This document shows, in pieces, positions 42,393-50,117 of a stretch of 64,000 nucleotides of DNA (position 1 is its first letter; every line of letters begins with the position of its first letter). A program made the position numbers and the translations under genes. The notes under the pieces are model-generated. The model searched no databases, was not told the DNA's origin, and was given only the letters and a program-made list of their open reading frames with translations. This stretch comes from Scandinavium lactucae. GTDB lineage: Bacteria > Pseudomonadota > Gammaproteobacteria > Enterobacterales > Enterobacteriaceae. The stretch covers positions 56,349-120,348 of the forward strand of contig NZ_JAWXRD010000037.1 in assembly GCF_033843265.1 (NCBI RefSeq), given 5' to 3'.

Positions 42393-43406
42393 ATGGCAAC
42401 GATGCTGGAAGTGGCGAAGCGCGCTGGCGTGTCGAAAGCCACCGTATCCCGCGTGCTGTCGGGCAATGGCTACGTCAGCCAGGAAACCAAAGATCGGGTG
42501 TACAAAGCGATCGACGAGAGCGGCTATCGGCCAAACCTGCTGGCGCGTAATCTGGCGACCAAAAAGAGCCAGACGCTGGGTCTGGTAGTGACCAACACCC
42601 TGTATCACGGGGTCTATTTTAGTGAGCTGTTGTTTCACGCTGCACGTCTGACGGAAGATCAGGGCCGCCAGCTGATCCTCGCCGATGGGAAACACAGCGC
42701 GGAAGAGGAGCGGGCGGCGATCCAGTATCTGCTCGATCTGCGCTGTGACGCGATCATCATCTATCCACGCTTCCTGACGCCGGACGAAATGGACGAGATA
42801 ATCCACCGTCATGACCGGCCGATCATGGTGCTCAACCGTCGACTGCGCCGCAATGCCAGCCACTGCGTGTGGTCAGATCAAAAAGCCTCCAGCGAGGCGG
42901 CGGTAGAACAGTTGATTGCCAAGGGGCATCGCGATATCGCCTTTATCACCGGGTCGCTGGATTCCCCGACCGGGATTGAACGCCTGGCGGGCTACAAAGC
43001 GGCGCTGGAACGTCACGCCATTGCGTTGCGTGATGAATGGATTGTCGAAGGGAAATGGACGCCTGCCACCGGGGCGGCGGCTGTTGCTACCTTGCTTGAC
43101 CGAAGGGTGACGTTCAGTGCGCTGGTAGCCAGTAACGATGATATGGCCATCGGGGCCATTAAACAGCTTACGACCGCAGGGCTGAAGGTGCCGGAGCAGG
43201 TGTCGGTCATCGGCTTCGATGATATCGCTCTCGCGCCCTATACCCTGCCTGCGCTTTCCAGCGTCAAAATCCCGGTCACGGCGATGATTGAAGAAACCAT
43301 CAACCGTTTGATTTTTATGCTCGACGGCGGTGAATTTAAGCTTCAGCAATCCTTCCCCGGTGAACTTATCTTACGCGACTCCGTTACCGCCGGACCTTTC
43401 GCCTGA
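42393..43406 (+). CDS. ascG: LacI family repressor AscG
   Basis: Transcriptional repressor of the asc (cryptic in E. coli) beta-glucoside operon. 337 residues: N-terminal LacI-type HTH MLEVAKRAGVSKATVSRVLSGNGYVSQETKDRV with hinge helix PNLLARNLATK, followed by the periplasmic-binding-protein-like core (LVVTNTLYHGVYFSELL, ASNDDMAIGAIKQL, SVIGFDDIALAPYT). The ATG giving MATMLEVA aligns with E. coli MTTMLEVA; an ATG three codons upstream (MSN) is equally open. It stands on the strand opposite to ascFB but is separated from them by the hcp cassette. Confidence 0.95.
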   Translation: MATMLEVAKRAGVSKATVSRVLSGNGYVSQETKDRVYKAIDESGYRPNLLARNLATKKSQTLGLVVTNTLYHGVYFSELLFHAARLTEDQGRQLILADGKHSAEEERAAIQYLLDLRCDAIIIYPRFLTPDEMDEIIHRHDRPIMVLNRRLRRNASHCVWSDQKASSEAAVEQLIAKGHRDIAFITGSLDSPTGIERLAGYKAALERHAIALRDEWIVEGKWTPATGAAAVATLLDRRVTFSALVASNDDMAIGAIKQLTTAGLKVPEQVSVIGFDDIALAPYTLPALSSVKIPVTAMIEETINRLIFMLDGGEFKLQQSFPGELILRDSVTAGPFA

Positions 43407-43416
43407 TGTCCGTCAA

Positions 43417-43444
43417 CTGTCGTCGTCATTAATGACGACGACAG
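43417..43444. promoter_or_regulatory. Perfect 28-bp palindrome upstream of hydN
   Basis: Half-site CTGTCGTCGTCATT (43417-43430) followed at once by its exact reverse complement (43431-43444). Its centre is about 60 bases upstream of the hydN -24 box, the usual place for an FhlA-type upstream activating sequence, and the core TCGTCAT...TGACGA recurs upstream of hyfA. It lacks a T-run, so a terminator for ascG is less likely. Confidence 0.7.
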
Positions 43445-43487
43445 GGAATATAAAATCTAATTAATTGATAAATAGCCATTTTAATAA

Positions 43488-43503
43488 TGGCGCGGAAAAT
43501 GCA
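43488..43503 (+). promoter_or_regulatory. Sigma-54 promoter candidate for hydN-hypF
   Basis: TGGCGC-GGAAA-ATGCA keeps the -24 GG and -12 GC at correct spacing (one mismatch to the TGGCAC element and one in TTGCA). It ends 36 bases before the hydN ATG. hydN-hypF is FhlA/sigma-54 dependent in E. coli. Confidence 0.75.
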
Positions 43504-43539
43504 TAACCCCGGCCTTAATGCTAAAGGCTGGAGGAATGG

Positions 43540-44067
43540 ATGAACCGGTTCATCATCGCGGAAGCGAGCAAATGTATTGGCTGTCGCACATGCGAAATCG
43601 CCTGTGCGGTCGCGCATCAGGCGGATCAGGATTGCGCGGCGCTGACGCCGCAAACCTTCTTACCACGTATTCACGTCGTCAAAGGCGTCAATCTGTCGAC
43701 GGCCACCGCCTGTCGTCAATGTGAGGACGCCCCCTGCGCCAACGTCTGTCCGAACGGCGCGATTGCCCGTGAAAATGGCTTCGTGCATGTAATGCAGGAG
43801 CGCTGCATCGGGTGTAAAACCTGCGTGGTGGCGTGCCCTTATGGGGCGATGGAAGTGGTGGTTCGCCCGGTCCTGCGCACCAACGGGTTTGGGATGCAGG
43901 TAAAGATGGAAAAAGCCGAGGCGAACAAGTGCGATCTGTGCCACACGCATGCAGACGGTCCGGCCTGCGTGGCCTCGTGCCCGACCTTCGCCTTGACCTG
44001 TGTCGATCGCGCGGCGCTGGACAAGCTGAATGCCGATAAACGTCTCCGGACCGCCCTGGCATTCTGA
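43540..44067 (+). CDS. hydN: Formate dehydrogenase-H electron transfer protein HydN
   Basis: Ferredoxin-like protein with four 4Fe-4S clusters that supports formate dehydrogenase-H activity. 175 residues as in E. coli; Cys groups CIGCRTCEIACA at about 12-23, CRQCEDAPCANVCP near 52-65, CIGCKTCVVACP near 83-94 and CDLCHTHADGPACVASCP near 130-147. RBS CTGGAGGAATGG. hypF starts one base after its stop. Confidence 0.97.
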   Translation: MNRFIIAEASKCIGCRTCEIACAVAHQADQDCAALTPQTFLPRIHVVKGVNLSTATACRQCEDAPCANVCPNGAIARENGFVHVMQERCIGCKTCVVACPYGAMEVVVRPVLRTNGFGMQVKMEKAEANKCDLCHTHADGPACVASCPTFALTCVDRAALDKLNADKRLRTALAF

Positions 44068-44068
44068 G

Positions 44069-46297
44069 ATGCTGATGAACGGAGTGGCGATTCGCGTGCG
44101 CGGCAAAGTGCAGGGCGTCGGGTTTCGCCCGTTTGTCTGGCAGATTGCGCAGCGCTTAGGTCGTGCGGGCAATGTGAGTAATGATGCCGAAGGGGTGCGG
44201 GTGCACCTCGTTGGTGCAGAAATGGGCTTTGTTGCCCAACTTGAAAGCCATTGCCCCGTTTTGGCGCGGATCGATTCCACCGAGATCACGCCGTACCACT
44301 GGGCTGACATCCCTGACGATTTCACCATTATTCAAAGCGCTGCCGGGCAGATGAGCACGCAGATTGTGCCCGATGCCGCCACCTGTCCGGCGTGTCTGGC
44401 AGAGCTGTCTGATCCAGACAATCGCCGTTATCGCTACCCGTTTATCAACTGCACCCACTGCGGCCCGCGCTTTACGATAATCCATGCCATGCCCTACGAC
44501 CGGCCCTTTACGGTGATGGCGGCGTTTCCGCTGTGTCCTGCCTGTGAAAAAGAGTATCGCGACCCGCGCGATCGGCGTTTCCACGCTCAGCCGGTGGCCT
44601 GTGCAGAATGCGGCCCGCAGCTGCGCTGGCAATCTCAAACACAGTATCTCATCGGCGACGCGGCGCTGGCGGCGGCTGTGGATAGGCTGGCCAACGGCGG
44701 CATTGTGGCGCTGAAAGGGCTGGGCGGTTTTCACCTCGCCTGCGATGCCGGAAACGCCTCGGCGGTTACCCGGCTTCGCGAACGCAAGCGGCGTCCGGCC
44801 AAACCGCTGGCGGTGATGCTGGCGGAGGATAATTCCCTGCCGAAACAGGCACAAAAATTGCTTAACACTCCCGCGTCGCCGATTGTGCTGGTCGATAGTC
44901 AGCATGTAGAGGGCCTGTGTGAAGGCATCGCCCCGGGTCTGAAAGAGGTCGGCGTGATGCTGGCGTCCAACCCACTTCAGCATCTGCTAATGCAGGCGCT
45001 GAAACGTCCGCTGGTGATGACTTCGGGCAACCTGAACGGCAAACCGCCGGCGATAACCAACGATGATGCGCTGACGGATCTGGCAGATATTGCCGACGGT
45101 TTCTTGCTGCACACCCGCGATATCGTGCAGCGCATGGATGATTCGGTAGTGCGGCAAAACGGCGACATGTTGCGTCGGGCGCGGGGTTTTGTGCCGGATG
45201 CGTTGCCGTTGCCACCGGGTTTTGTCAATGTACCCCCGTTGTTGTGCTGCGGGGCCGATTTGAAAAATACCTTTTGTCTGGTACGCGGTCGGGACGCGGT
45301 GCTGAGCCAGCATTTGGGCGATCTCTCGGAGGAGGGCGTGGAGGCACAGTGGCGTAAAGCGCTGTCATTGATGCAGTCGATTTACGCCTTTACGCCCGAA
45401 AGAGTCGTAGTGGATGCGCATCCGGGATATCGCTCCGTGCAGTGGGGTCAGCAGCTGGGCCTTCCCTGTGAAGTTGTGCTACATCATCACGCGCACGCGG
45501 CGGCGTGCATGGCGGAACACAGCTGGCCGCGGGACGGCGGCGACGTGATTGCCCTGACGCTTGACGGGATCGGGATGGGGGCAAGCGGTGAACTGTGGGG
45601 CGGAGAATGCCTGCGGGTGAACTACCGGGAATGCGAGCATCTCGGTGGCTTACCGGCGGTGGCGCTGCCCGGCGGGGATCTTGCCGCGCGTCAGCCGTGG
45701 CGTAATTTGCTGGCGCAGCGTCTGGCGTTCATGCCAGAACCGGTGTCGTTGGTGTCGTTACAACGCCATCCCGTCGAGGTGCTGACGCAGGCGGTGGCGC
45801 GCGGCATCAATGCTCCTATGGCGTCGTCGTGCGGGCGTTTGTTTGATGCGGTAGCGAGTGCGCTGGACTGTGTGCCGGATACGCTGAGCTATGAAGGGCA
45901 GGCGGCCTGTTTACTGGAAACGTTAGCGCATCAAGGTGCCGGAACCGGGCATCCACTGACGCTGCCTTTTCACAACAACACGCTGAATTTACGAATTTTC
46001 TGGCAGCAGTGGCTGAACTGGCCTGCGGCTGTGGCAGATAAAGCCTGGGCTTTTCATGATGCGCTGGCCTGCGGGCTGGCGCAGATGATGCGCTATCACG
46101 CACAAACACGCGGGATAAGCACCCTGGTGTTCGGCGGCGGCGTGCTGCATAACCGGCTGCTGCGCGCCCGACTGGCGTTTTATCTGTCTGGTTTTACACT
46201 TTTGTTCCCGCAGCGTCTGCCCGCAGGCGACGGCGGAATTTCATATGGGCAGGCGGTGATTGCCGCTGCCCGCCTCCAGGAGGAAAAGAACGGATGA
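44069..46297 (+). CDS. hypF: Carbamoyltransferase HypF
   Basis: Transfers the carbamoyl group of carbamoyl phosphate to HypE for cyanide ligand synthesis. 742 residues in four modules: acylphosphatase-like domain (RGKVQGVGFRPFVW, about 9-22), two C4 zinc fingers (CPACLAEL ... CTHCGPRF and CPACEKEY ... CAECGPQ, about 108-185), a YrdC/Sua5-like domain (ALKGLGGFHLACDA) and a Kae1-like metal domain (VVLHHHAHAAACMAEH). The start is taken one base after hydN; MLMNGVAIRVRGKVQG has a second ATG two codons in. Its stop overlaps the nickel permease gene (ATGA). Confidence 0.97.
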   Translation: MLMNGVAIRVRGKVQGVGFRPFVWQIAQRLGRAGNVSNDAEGVRVHLVGAEMGFVAQLESHCPVLARIDSTEITPYHWADIPDDFTIIQSAAGQMSTQIVPDAATCPACLAELSDPDNRRYRYPFINCTHCGPRFTIIHAMPYDRPFTVMAAFPLCPACEKEYRDPRDRRFHAQPVACAECGPQLRWQSQTQYLIGDAALAAAVDRLANGGIVALKGLGGFHLACDAGNASAVTRLRERKRRPAKPLAVMLAEDNSLPKQAQKLLNTPASPIVLVDSQHVEGLCEGIAPGLKEVGVMLASNPLQHLLMQALKRPLVMTSGNLNGKPPAITNDDALTDLADIADGFLLHTRDIVQRMDDSVVRQNGDMLRRARGFVPDALPLPPGFVNVPPLLCCGADLKNTFCLVRGRDAVLSQHLGDLSEEGVEAQWRKALSLMQSIYAFTPERVVVDAHPGYRSVQWGQQLGLPCEVVLHHHAHAAACMAEHSWPRDGGDVIALTLDGIGMGASGELWGGECLRVNYRECEHLGGLPAVALPGGDLAARQPWRNLLAQRLAFMPEPVSLVSLQRHPVEVLTQAVARGINAPMASSCGRLFDAVASALDCVPDTLSYEGQAACLLETLAHQGAGTGHPLTLPFHNNTLNLRIFWQQWLNWPAAVADKAWAFHDALACGLAQMMRYHAQTRGISTLVFGGGVLHNRLLRARLAFYLSGFTLLFPQRLPAGDGGISYGQAVIAAARLQEEKNG

Positions 46298-47310
46298 TGC
46301 TGATTACGCTTTTACGCCAACAGCCGCGCGCGGCGCTGCTGGTTATCGGGTTGCTACTCGCCAATTTACTGGCCTGGTGCTGGGCATGGCAGGTATTTGG
46401 TCAGAGCGGGGCGCTGATGGCCGCCAGCCTGCTGGCCTGGGGCTATGGCCTGCGTCATGCGGTCGATGCCGACCATATCGCCGCCATTGATACCGTCACG
46501 CGGAAAATGATGCAGCAGGGCAAGCGGCCTTTCGGCGTCGGGGCGTGGTTCTCCCTGGGGCATTCGTCGATTGTGGTGCTGGCCTCGGCAGCAATCGCCG
46601 CGACCGCGACGGCGTTCCAGCAGCACATGAGCTGGTTCCATGAAACCGGCAGTCTGATTGGCACCGCGGTATCCTCGCTATTTCTGCTGGCGATGGCCTT
46701 CGTTAACCTGATTATTCTGCGCGGTATCTGGCGCAGCTTCCGGGCCTTCAAACAGGGTAAATCGTTCAACAGCGATCCGGTCGCCAGCGGTGGGATGATG
46801 AGCTGGCTGTTTAGCAAAACTTTTCGCCTGATCGACAAAAGCTGGCACATGTACCTGGTTGGTTTTCTGTTCGGCCTCGGTTTTGATACTGCCACCGAAA
46901 TCGGCGTACTGGGCCTGACCGCCGCCAGTGCCTCCAGCGGAATGTCTATCTGGAGCATCATGATTTTCCCGGCGTTATTTGCCAGCGGTATGGCACTGGT
47001 GGATACCCTCGATAATGTGCTGATGGTTGGCGCGTATGGCTGGGCGTTCAATAAACCGCAGCGCAAGCTGTACTACAATATGACCATTACCGGCACCTCG
47101 GTGGTGGTGGCGCTGTTTATCGGTGGCCTCGAGGCACTGGGTCTGCTGATGGAGAAATTCGGTTTTAGCGGCGGGATGTGGAACTGGGTAGGCGCTCTGA
47201 ATGACAACCTCGGCAATGCCGGGTTTATGGTTATCGGGCTGTTCGTCGCCTGCTGGGTGGTGTCGCTGGTGGTGTATCGCTGGCGTGGATATGACGCGTT
47301 AAGCGTCTGA
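46294..47310 (+). CDS. NiCoT family nickel/cobalt permease (HoxN/NixA type)
   Basis: High-affinity nickel (or cobalt) uptake protein with about eight membrane segments, 338 residues. The family signature RHAVDADHIAAID is at 54-66, and the second motif FGLGFDTATEIGVL is near 194. It begins on the hypF stop codon (ATGATG with TGA overlap), so it is co-translated with hypF and expected to follow sigma-54/FhlA control, providing nickel when hydrogenase is made. E. coli K-12 has no such gene here and depends on NikABCDE. Nickel rather than cobalt is inferred from context. Confidence 0.93.
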   Translation: MMLITLLRQQPRAALLVIGLLLANLLAWCWAWQVFGQSGALMAASLLAWGYGLRHAVDADHIAAIDTVTRKMMQQGKRPFGVGAWFSLGHSSIVVLASAAIAATATAFQQHMSWFHETGSLIGTAVSSLFLLAMAFVNLIILRGIWRSFRAFKQGKSFNSDPVASGGMMSWLFSKTFRLIDKSWHMYLVGFLFGLGFDTATEIGVLGLTAASASSGMSIWSIMIFPALFASGMALVDTLDNVLMVGAYGWAFNKPQRKLYYNMTITGTSVVVALFIGGLEALGLLMEKFGFSGGMWNWVGALNDNLGNAGFMVIGLFVACWVVSLVVYRWRGYDALSV

Positions 47311-47327
47311 AAATATCATTACGAGTG

Positions 47328-47362
47328 AACGCGCCCGTAAGCATAAGGCTTACGGGCGCGTT
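47328..47362. terminator. Bidirectional terminator between nickel permease and norW
   Basis: A 15-bp perfect stem AACGCGCCCGTAAGC and its complement with loop ATAAG; T-rich bases follow on the plus strand (TTATTTC) and an A-rich stretch precedes. It sits between two convergent genes and should serve both. Confidence 0.85.
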
Positions 47363-47365
47363 ATT

Positions 47366-48499
47366 TCATACAGAGAGCTGTTTTAGCAATCCAAATGCCT
47401 GCTTCATTTTCCCTTCACTGACGACAAAGGCCCGCAGCTTCGCCTCGCTATCAAAACCCTGAGCAACCATGCCATCGGCGCTGGTTTCAAGCCGCCACTG
47501 TAAATCAGACCGACAGGTGTCGCCTGCCAGTTGCAGCGGTAGATCCTCGGTTTTGATTTTCATCAGCATCGGCGGCAGGTTTAGTCTCCCGGGTTGCCCC
47601 AGCAGAGTGCTTGCCAGGGTTAAGGTGCTTAACAAGATCGGTTGAAGAAACGGAAGGATTTTGCCGTTGATCTCTGCGCAGTCGCCGAGGGCGTAGATGG
47701 CGGGATCGCTGGTTTGCAACGTAGCATCGACCACCACCCCGCGGTTGATGTTAAGGCCCGCACGGCGTGCCAGTGCAGTTTCCGGATGCAAACCTGCGGC
47801 TGCAATCACCGCATCGACCTCAAACACGCGCTCTCTGTCGAGCCGCACGCGCACCCCACCGGCGGTCTTTTCCAGACTCCGAAGCTGGCTTTTAAGCAAC
47901 AGGTGCACCCCCATATCGGTGAGCCGGTGCTGGAGCCGACTGCTTATCTCCGGCGGCATGAGTGAGGGCAGTATGCTTGCGGCGCTATCAATCACGGTTA
48001 CGGTTTTCCCCGCCCGACAAAAATCCATGGCAAGTTCTGTGCCGATAAGCCCAGCCCCGACGATCAGGATCCGTCTGGCGTCAAAGAGCGATGCTTGTAC
48101 CGCACCATATTCCTGCTGACTGTTGAGCGTTATCATCAACTCGCTTCCCGGCACAGGCGGAACAAACGCCGTCGCGCCCGTCGCCAGGACCAGTTTGTCG
48201 TAAGGCCAATGTTGATCGTGGCTTTTTACCATCCGTGCCGCTGCGTCGATATCGGTCACCCGAGTCTGTGGTAACAGACGCAGGTTGTATTGTTTGGCAA
48301 AATCGCCCGCCGTTTGCAGCGTCAGGTCTGCGGCCCGTTGCCCTCGACTGATGACATGACTGAGATCGGGTTTGTTGTATTCATCCATACTGTCGGCGGC
48401 AATCAACGTCAGAGGAAGATGACTCTCCTTTTTGCGTAGGTTCTTCACCAACTGGCGGGCCGCAAATCCTGAACCAATGATGACAATCCCATGACTCAT
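47366..48499 (-). CDS. norW: NADH:flavorubredoxin reductase NorW
   Basis: FAD enzyme that passes electrons from NADH to the rubredoxin domain of NorV. 377 residues; N-terminal FAD-binding IVIIGSGFAARQLVKNLR at 5-22, the NAD-binding ILIVGAGLIGTELAMDF near 143-159 and the second FAD motif IYALGDCAEINGK near 268. Start overlaps the norV stop by four bases. Confidence 0.97.
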   Translation of the reverse strand: MSHGIVIIGSGFAARQLVKNLRKKESHLPLTLIAADSMDEYNKPDLSHVISRGQRAADLTLQTAGDFAKQYNLRLLPQTRVTDIDAAARMVKSHDQHWPYDKLVLATGATAFVPPVPGSELMITLNSQQEYGAVQASLFDARRILIVGAGLIGTELAMDFCRAGKTVTVIDSAASILPSLMPPEISSRLQHRLTDMGVHLLLKSQLRSLEKTAGGVRVRLDRERVFEVDAVIAAAGLHPETALARRAGLNINRGVVVDATLQTSDPAIYALGDCAEINGKILPFLQPILLSTLTLASTLLGQPGRLNLPPMLMKIKTEDLPLQLAGDTCRSDLQWRLETSADGMVAQGFDSEAKLRAFVVSEGKMKQAFGLLKQLSV

Positions 48500-49935
48500 T
48501 TTGCCTCCGTCGCCAGTACTTCAAACACCTCTTTACCGAGCGAGCATTCCGGGCACAGGAAGCTGTCCGGCACATCGCACCACGGTGTGCCCGGCGTGAC
48601 TTGCTGATTGGGTTCACCCAGAGCCGGGTCGTAAATCCACTGGCAGACGCTGCACTGCATGGCAGGCCCTGCGTCCACGACATCACAGGTCGCAGTGGAC
48701 TGAGCCGTGAGGCTGACAGCCGAAGAGGCTGGGAGCGGGGTTAATGCCCACTGACGGGCGATTTCACGCCCATGTTCACGGCACACGTCGAGTGCATTGA
48801 GGTCGGGACGCCATTTGGCTTTCAGACTCAGCGACATTTCAAAACCGGCATCCTGCAAACGGGTAGACAGGCGGTCAACCGCGCCGCCGCTCCAGCCATG
48901 AGACCCAAAGGCACTGGCGCGTTTGTTACGAAAACGCAGGCCGGTCATCTCTTCCACCAGCCCGGCGATTTTGGGCATCATCACATTGTTCATGGTGGAG
49001 GTGCCCACCAGTACGCCTTTGGAGCGGAAGACATTTGTCAGTACGTCGTTTTTATCGCTGCGAGAAACGTTAAAGATTTTCACCGCTACCCGTGAGTCGA
49101 CGTCGTTGATGCCCTGGGCGATGGCGTCGGCCATCATTCGGGTATTGTTGGACATGGTGTCGTAGAAAATGGTGATCCTGTCTTCCTGATAGTCCGCCGC
49201 CCATTTTAGATACAGCTCAACGATTTGCGTCGGATTATCGCGCCATACCACGCCGTGGGAGGTCGCTATCATCGACACTGGCAGGTTAAAACCAAGGATT
49301 TCGGTAATTTTGGGGGTCACAAGCCGACTGAATGGCGTGAGGATATTGGCGTAATAACGCTGGCACTGTTCGAACAGCTCAGCCTGATCCACTTCATCAT
49401 TGAACAGCCGCTCGTCGCAATAGTGCTGGCCGAAGGCATCGTTGCTGAACAGCACTGCGTCGCCGGTCAGATAGGTCATCATACTGTCTGGCCAGTGCAG
49501 CATGGGCGTTTCAACGAAGATCAGCTGTTTGCCATGGCCAATGTCCAGCGTATCGCCGGTTTTCACCACCCTGAAATTCCACTCCGGGTGATGATGATGG
49601 CCATTGATCGAATCGATGGCGTTGGCGGTGCAATAAATAGGGGTATCCGGTATGCAGGACATCAGCTCGGTTAACGCGCCAGCATGATCTTCTTCCGCGT
49701 GGTTAATGACGATGTAATCAATGTCGGCAAGGTCGATTTCAGCACGCAGGTTCTGCACAAAATCACGGCTAAATTTATGGTCAACGGTATCGATGAGCAC
49801 GTTTTTTTCTTCACGGATCAGATAGCTGTTGTAGCTACTGCCGCGAAGGGTTTTATATTCTGTGCCGTGAAAATCACGCACTTCCCAGTCGCGTTGCCCA
49901 ACCCAATGAATATTGTTTTTTACATGGATAGCCAT
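48496..49935 (-). CDS. norV: Anaerobic nitric oxide reductase flavorubredoxin NorV
   Basis: Reduces NO to N2O under anaerobic conditions. 479 residues: metallo-beta-lactamase-like diiron domain with H79-x-E81-x-D83-H84 (NHAEEDHAGAL), flavodoxin domain from about 254 (ITIFYDTMSNNTRMMADAI, later GSHGWSGGAVDRL) and a C-terminal rubredoxin with CSVCQWIYDP and CPECSLG. The reading frame is complete through the flavodoxin part. Start at MAIHVKNNIHW; five extra codons upstream are open. Follows a sigma-54 promoter and three NorR sites. Confidence 0.97.
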   Translation of the reverse strand: MAIHVKNNIHWVGQRDWEVRDFHGTEYKTLRGSSYNSYLIREEKNVLIDTVDHKFSRDFVQNLRAEIDLADIDYIVINHAEEDHAGALTELMSCIPDTPIYCTANAIDSINGHHHHPEWNFRVVKTGDTLDIGHGKQLIFVETPMLHWPDSMMTYLTGDAVLFSNDAFGQHYCDERLFNDEVDQAELFEQCQRYYANILTPFSRLVTPKITEILGFNLPVSMIATSHGVVWRDNPTQIVELYLKWAADYQEDRITIFYDTMSNNTRMMADAIAQGINDVDSRVAVKIFNVSRSDKNDVLTNVFRSKGVLVGTSTMNNVMMPKIAGLVEEMTGLRFRNKRASAFGSHGWSGGAVDRLSTRLQDAGFEMSLSLKAKWRPDLNALDVCREHGREIARQWALTPLPASSAVSLTAQSTATCDVVDAGPAMQCSVCQWIYDPALGEPNQQVTPGTPWCDVPDSFLCPECSLGKEVFEVLATEAK

Positions 49936-49979
49936 ACGGTCCTCATTCACTTAGTGTTTCAAATAATTGAGTGGGCTAT

Positions 49980-49995
49980 ATCAATTTGCATGCCA
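49980..49995 (-). promoter_or_regulatory. Sigma-54 promoter candidate for norVW
   Basis: On the minus strand TGGCAT-GCAAA-TTGAT has a good -24 element and a -12 element with A in place of the usual C (TTGAT for TTGCA). It is 45 bases upstream of the norV ATG. NorR-dependent norVW transcription uses sigma-54 in E. coli. Confidence 0.6.
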
Positions 49996-50049
49996 GTTTT
50001 TATATGTTTGAAAAGTAAGTGCTTTTTAAATGGTGTGTTGTGATTTTTT

Positions 50050-50105
50050 GTCATAATGACTATGCTTGGTAGTGTCAAAACGACAATGGCTATAGTCATT
50101 ATGAC
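50050..50105. promoter_or_regulatory. Three NorR-binding sites between norV and norR
   Basis: Three copies of GT-N7-AC: GTCATAATGAC (50050-50060), GTCAAAACGAC (50074-50084) and GTCATTATGAC (50095-50105). Number and layout match the three NorR enhancer sites known in E. coli, all needed for activation of norVW. Confidence 0.9.
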
Positions 50106-50117
50106 CAAGAGGCAGGC

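Noticed and set aside
43417..43444. The 28-bp palindrome as the ascG terminator
   Set aside because: No T-run follows on either strand, there is no loop, and the same core is found upstream of hyfA; a protein-binding site is the better reading.
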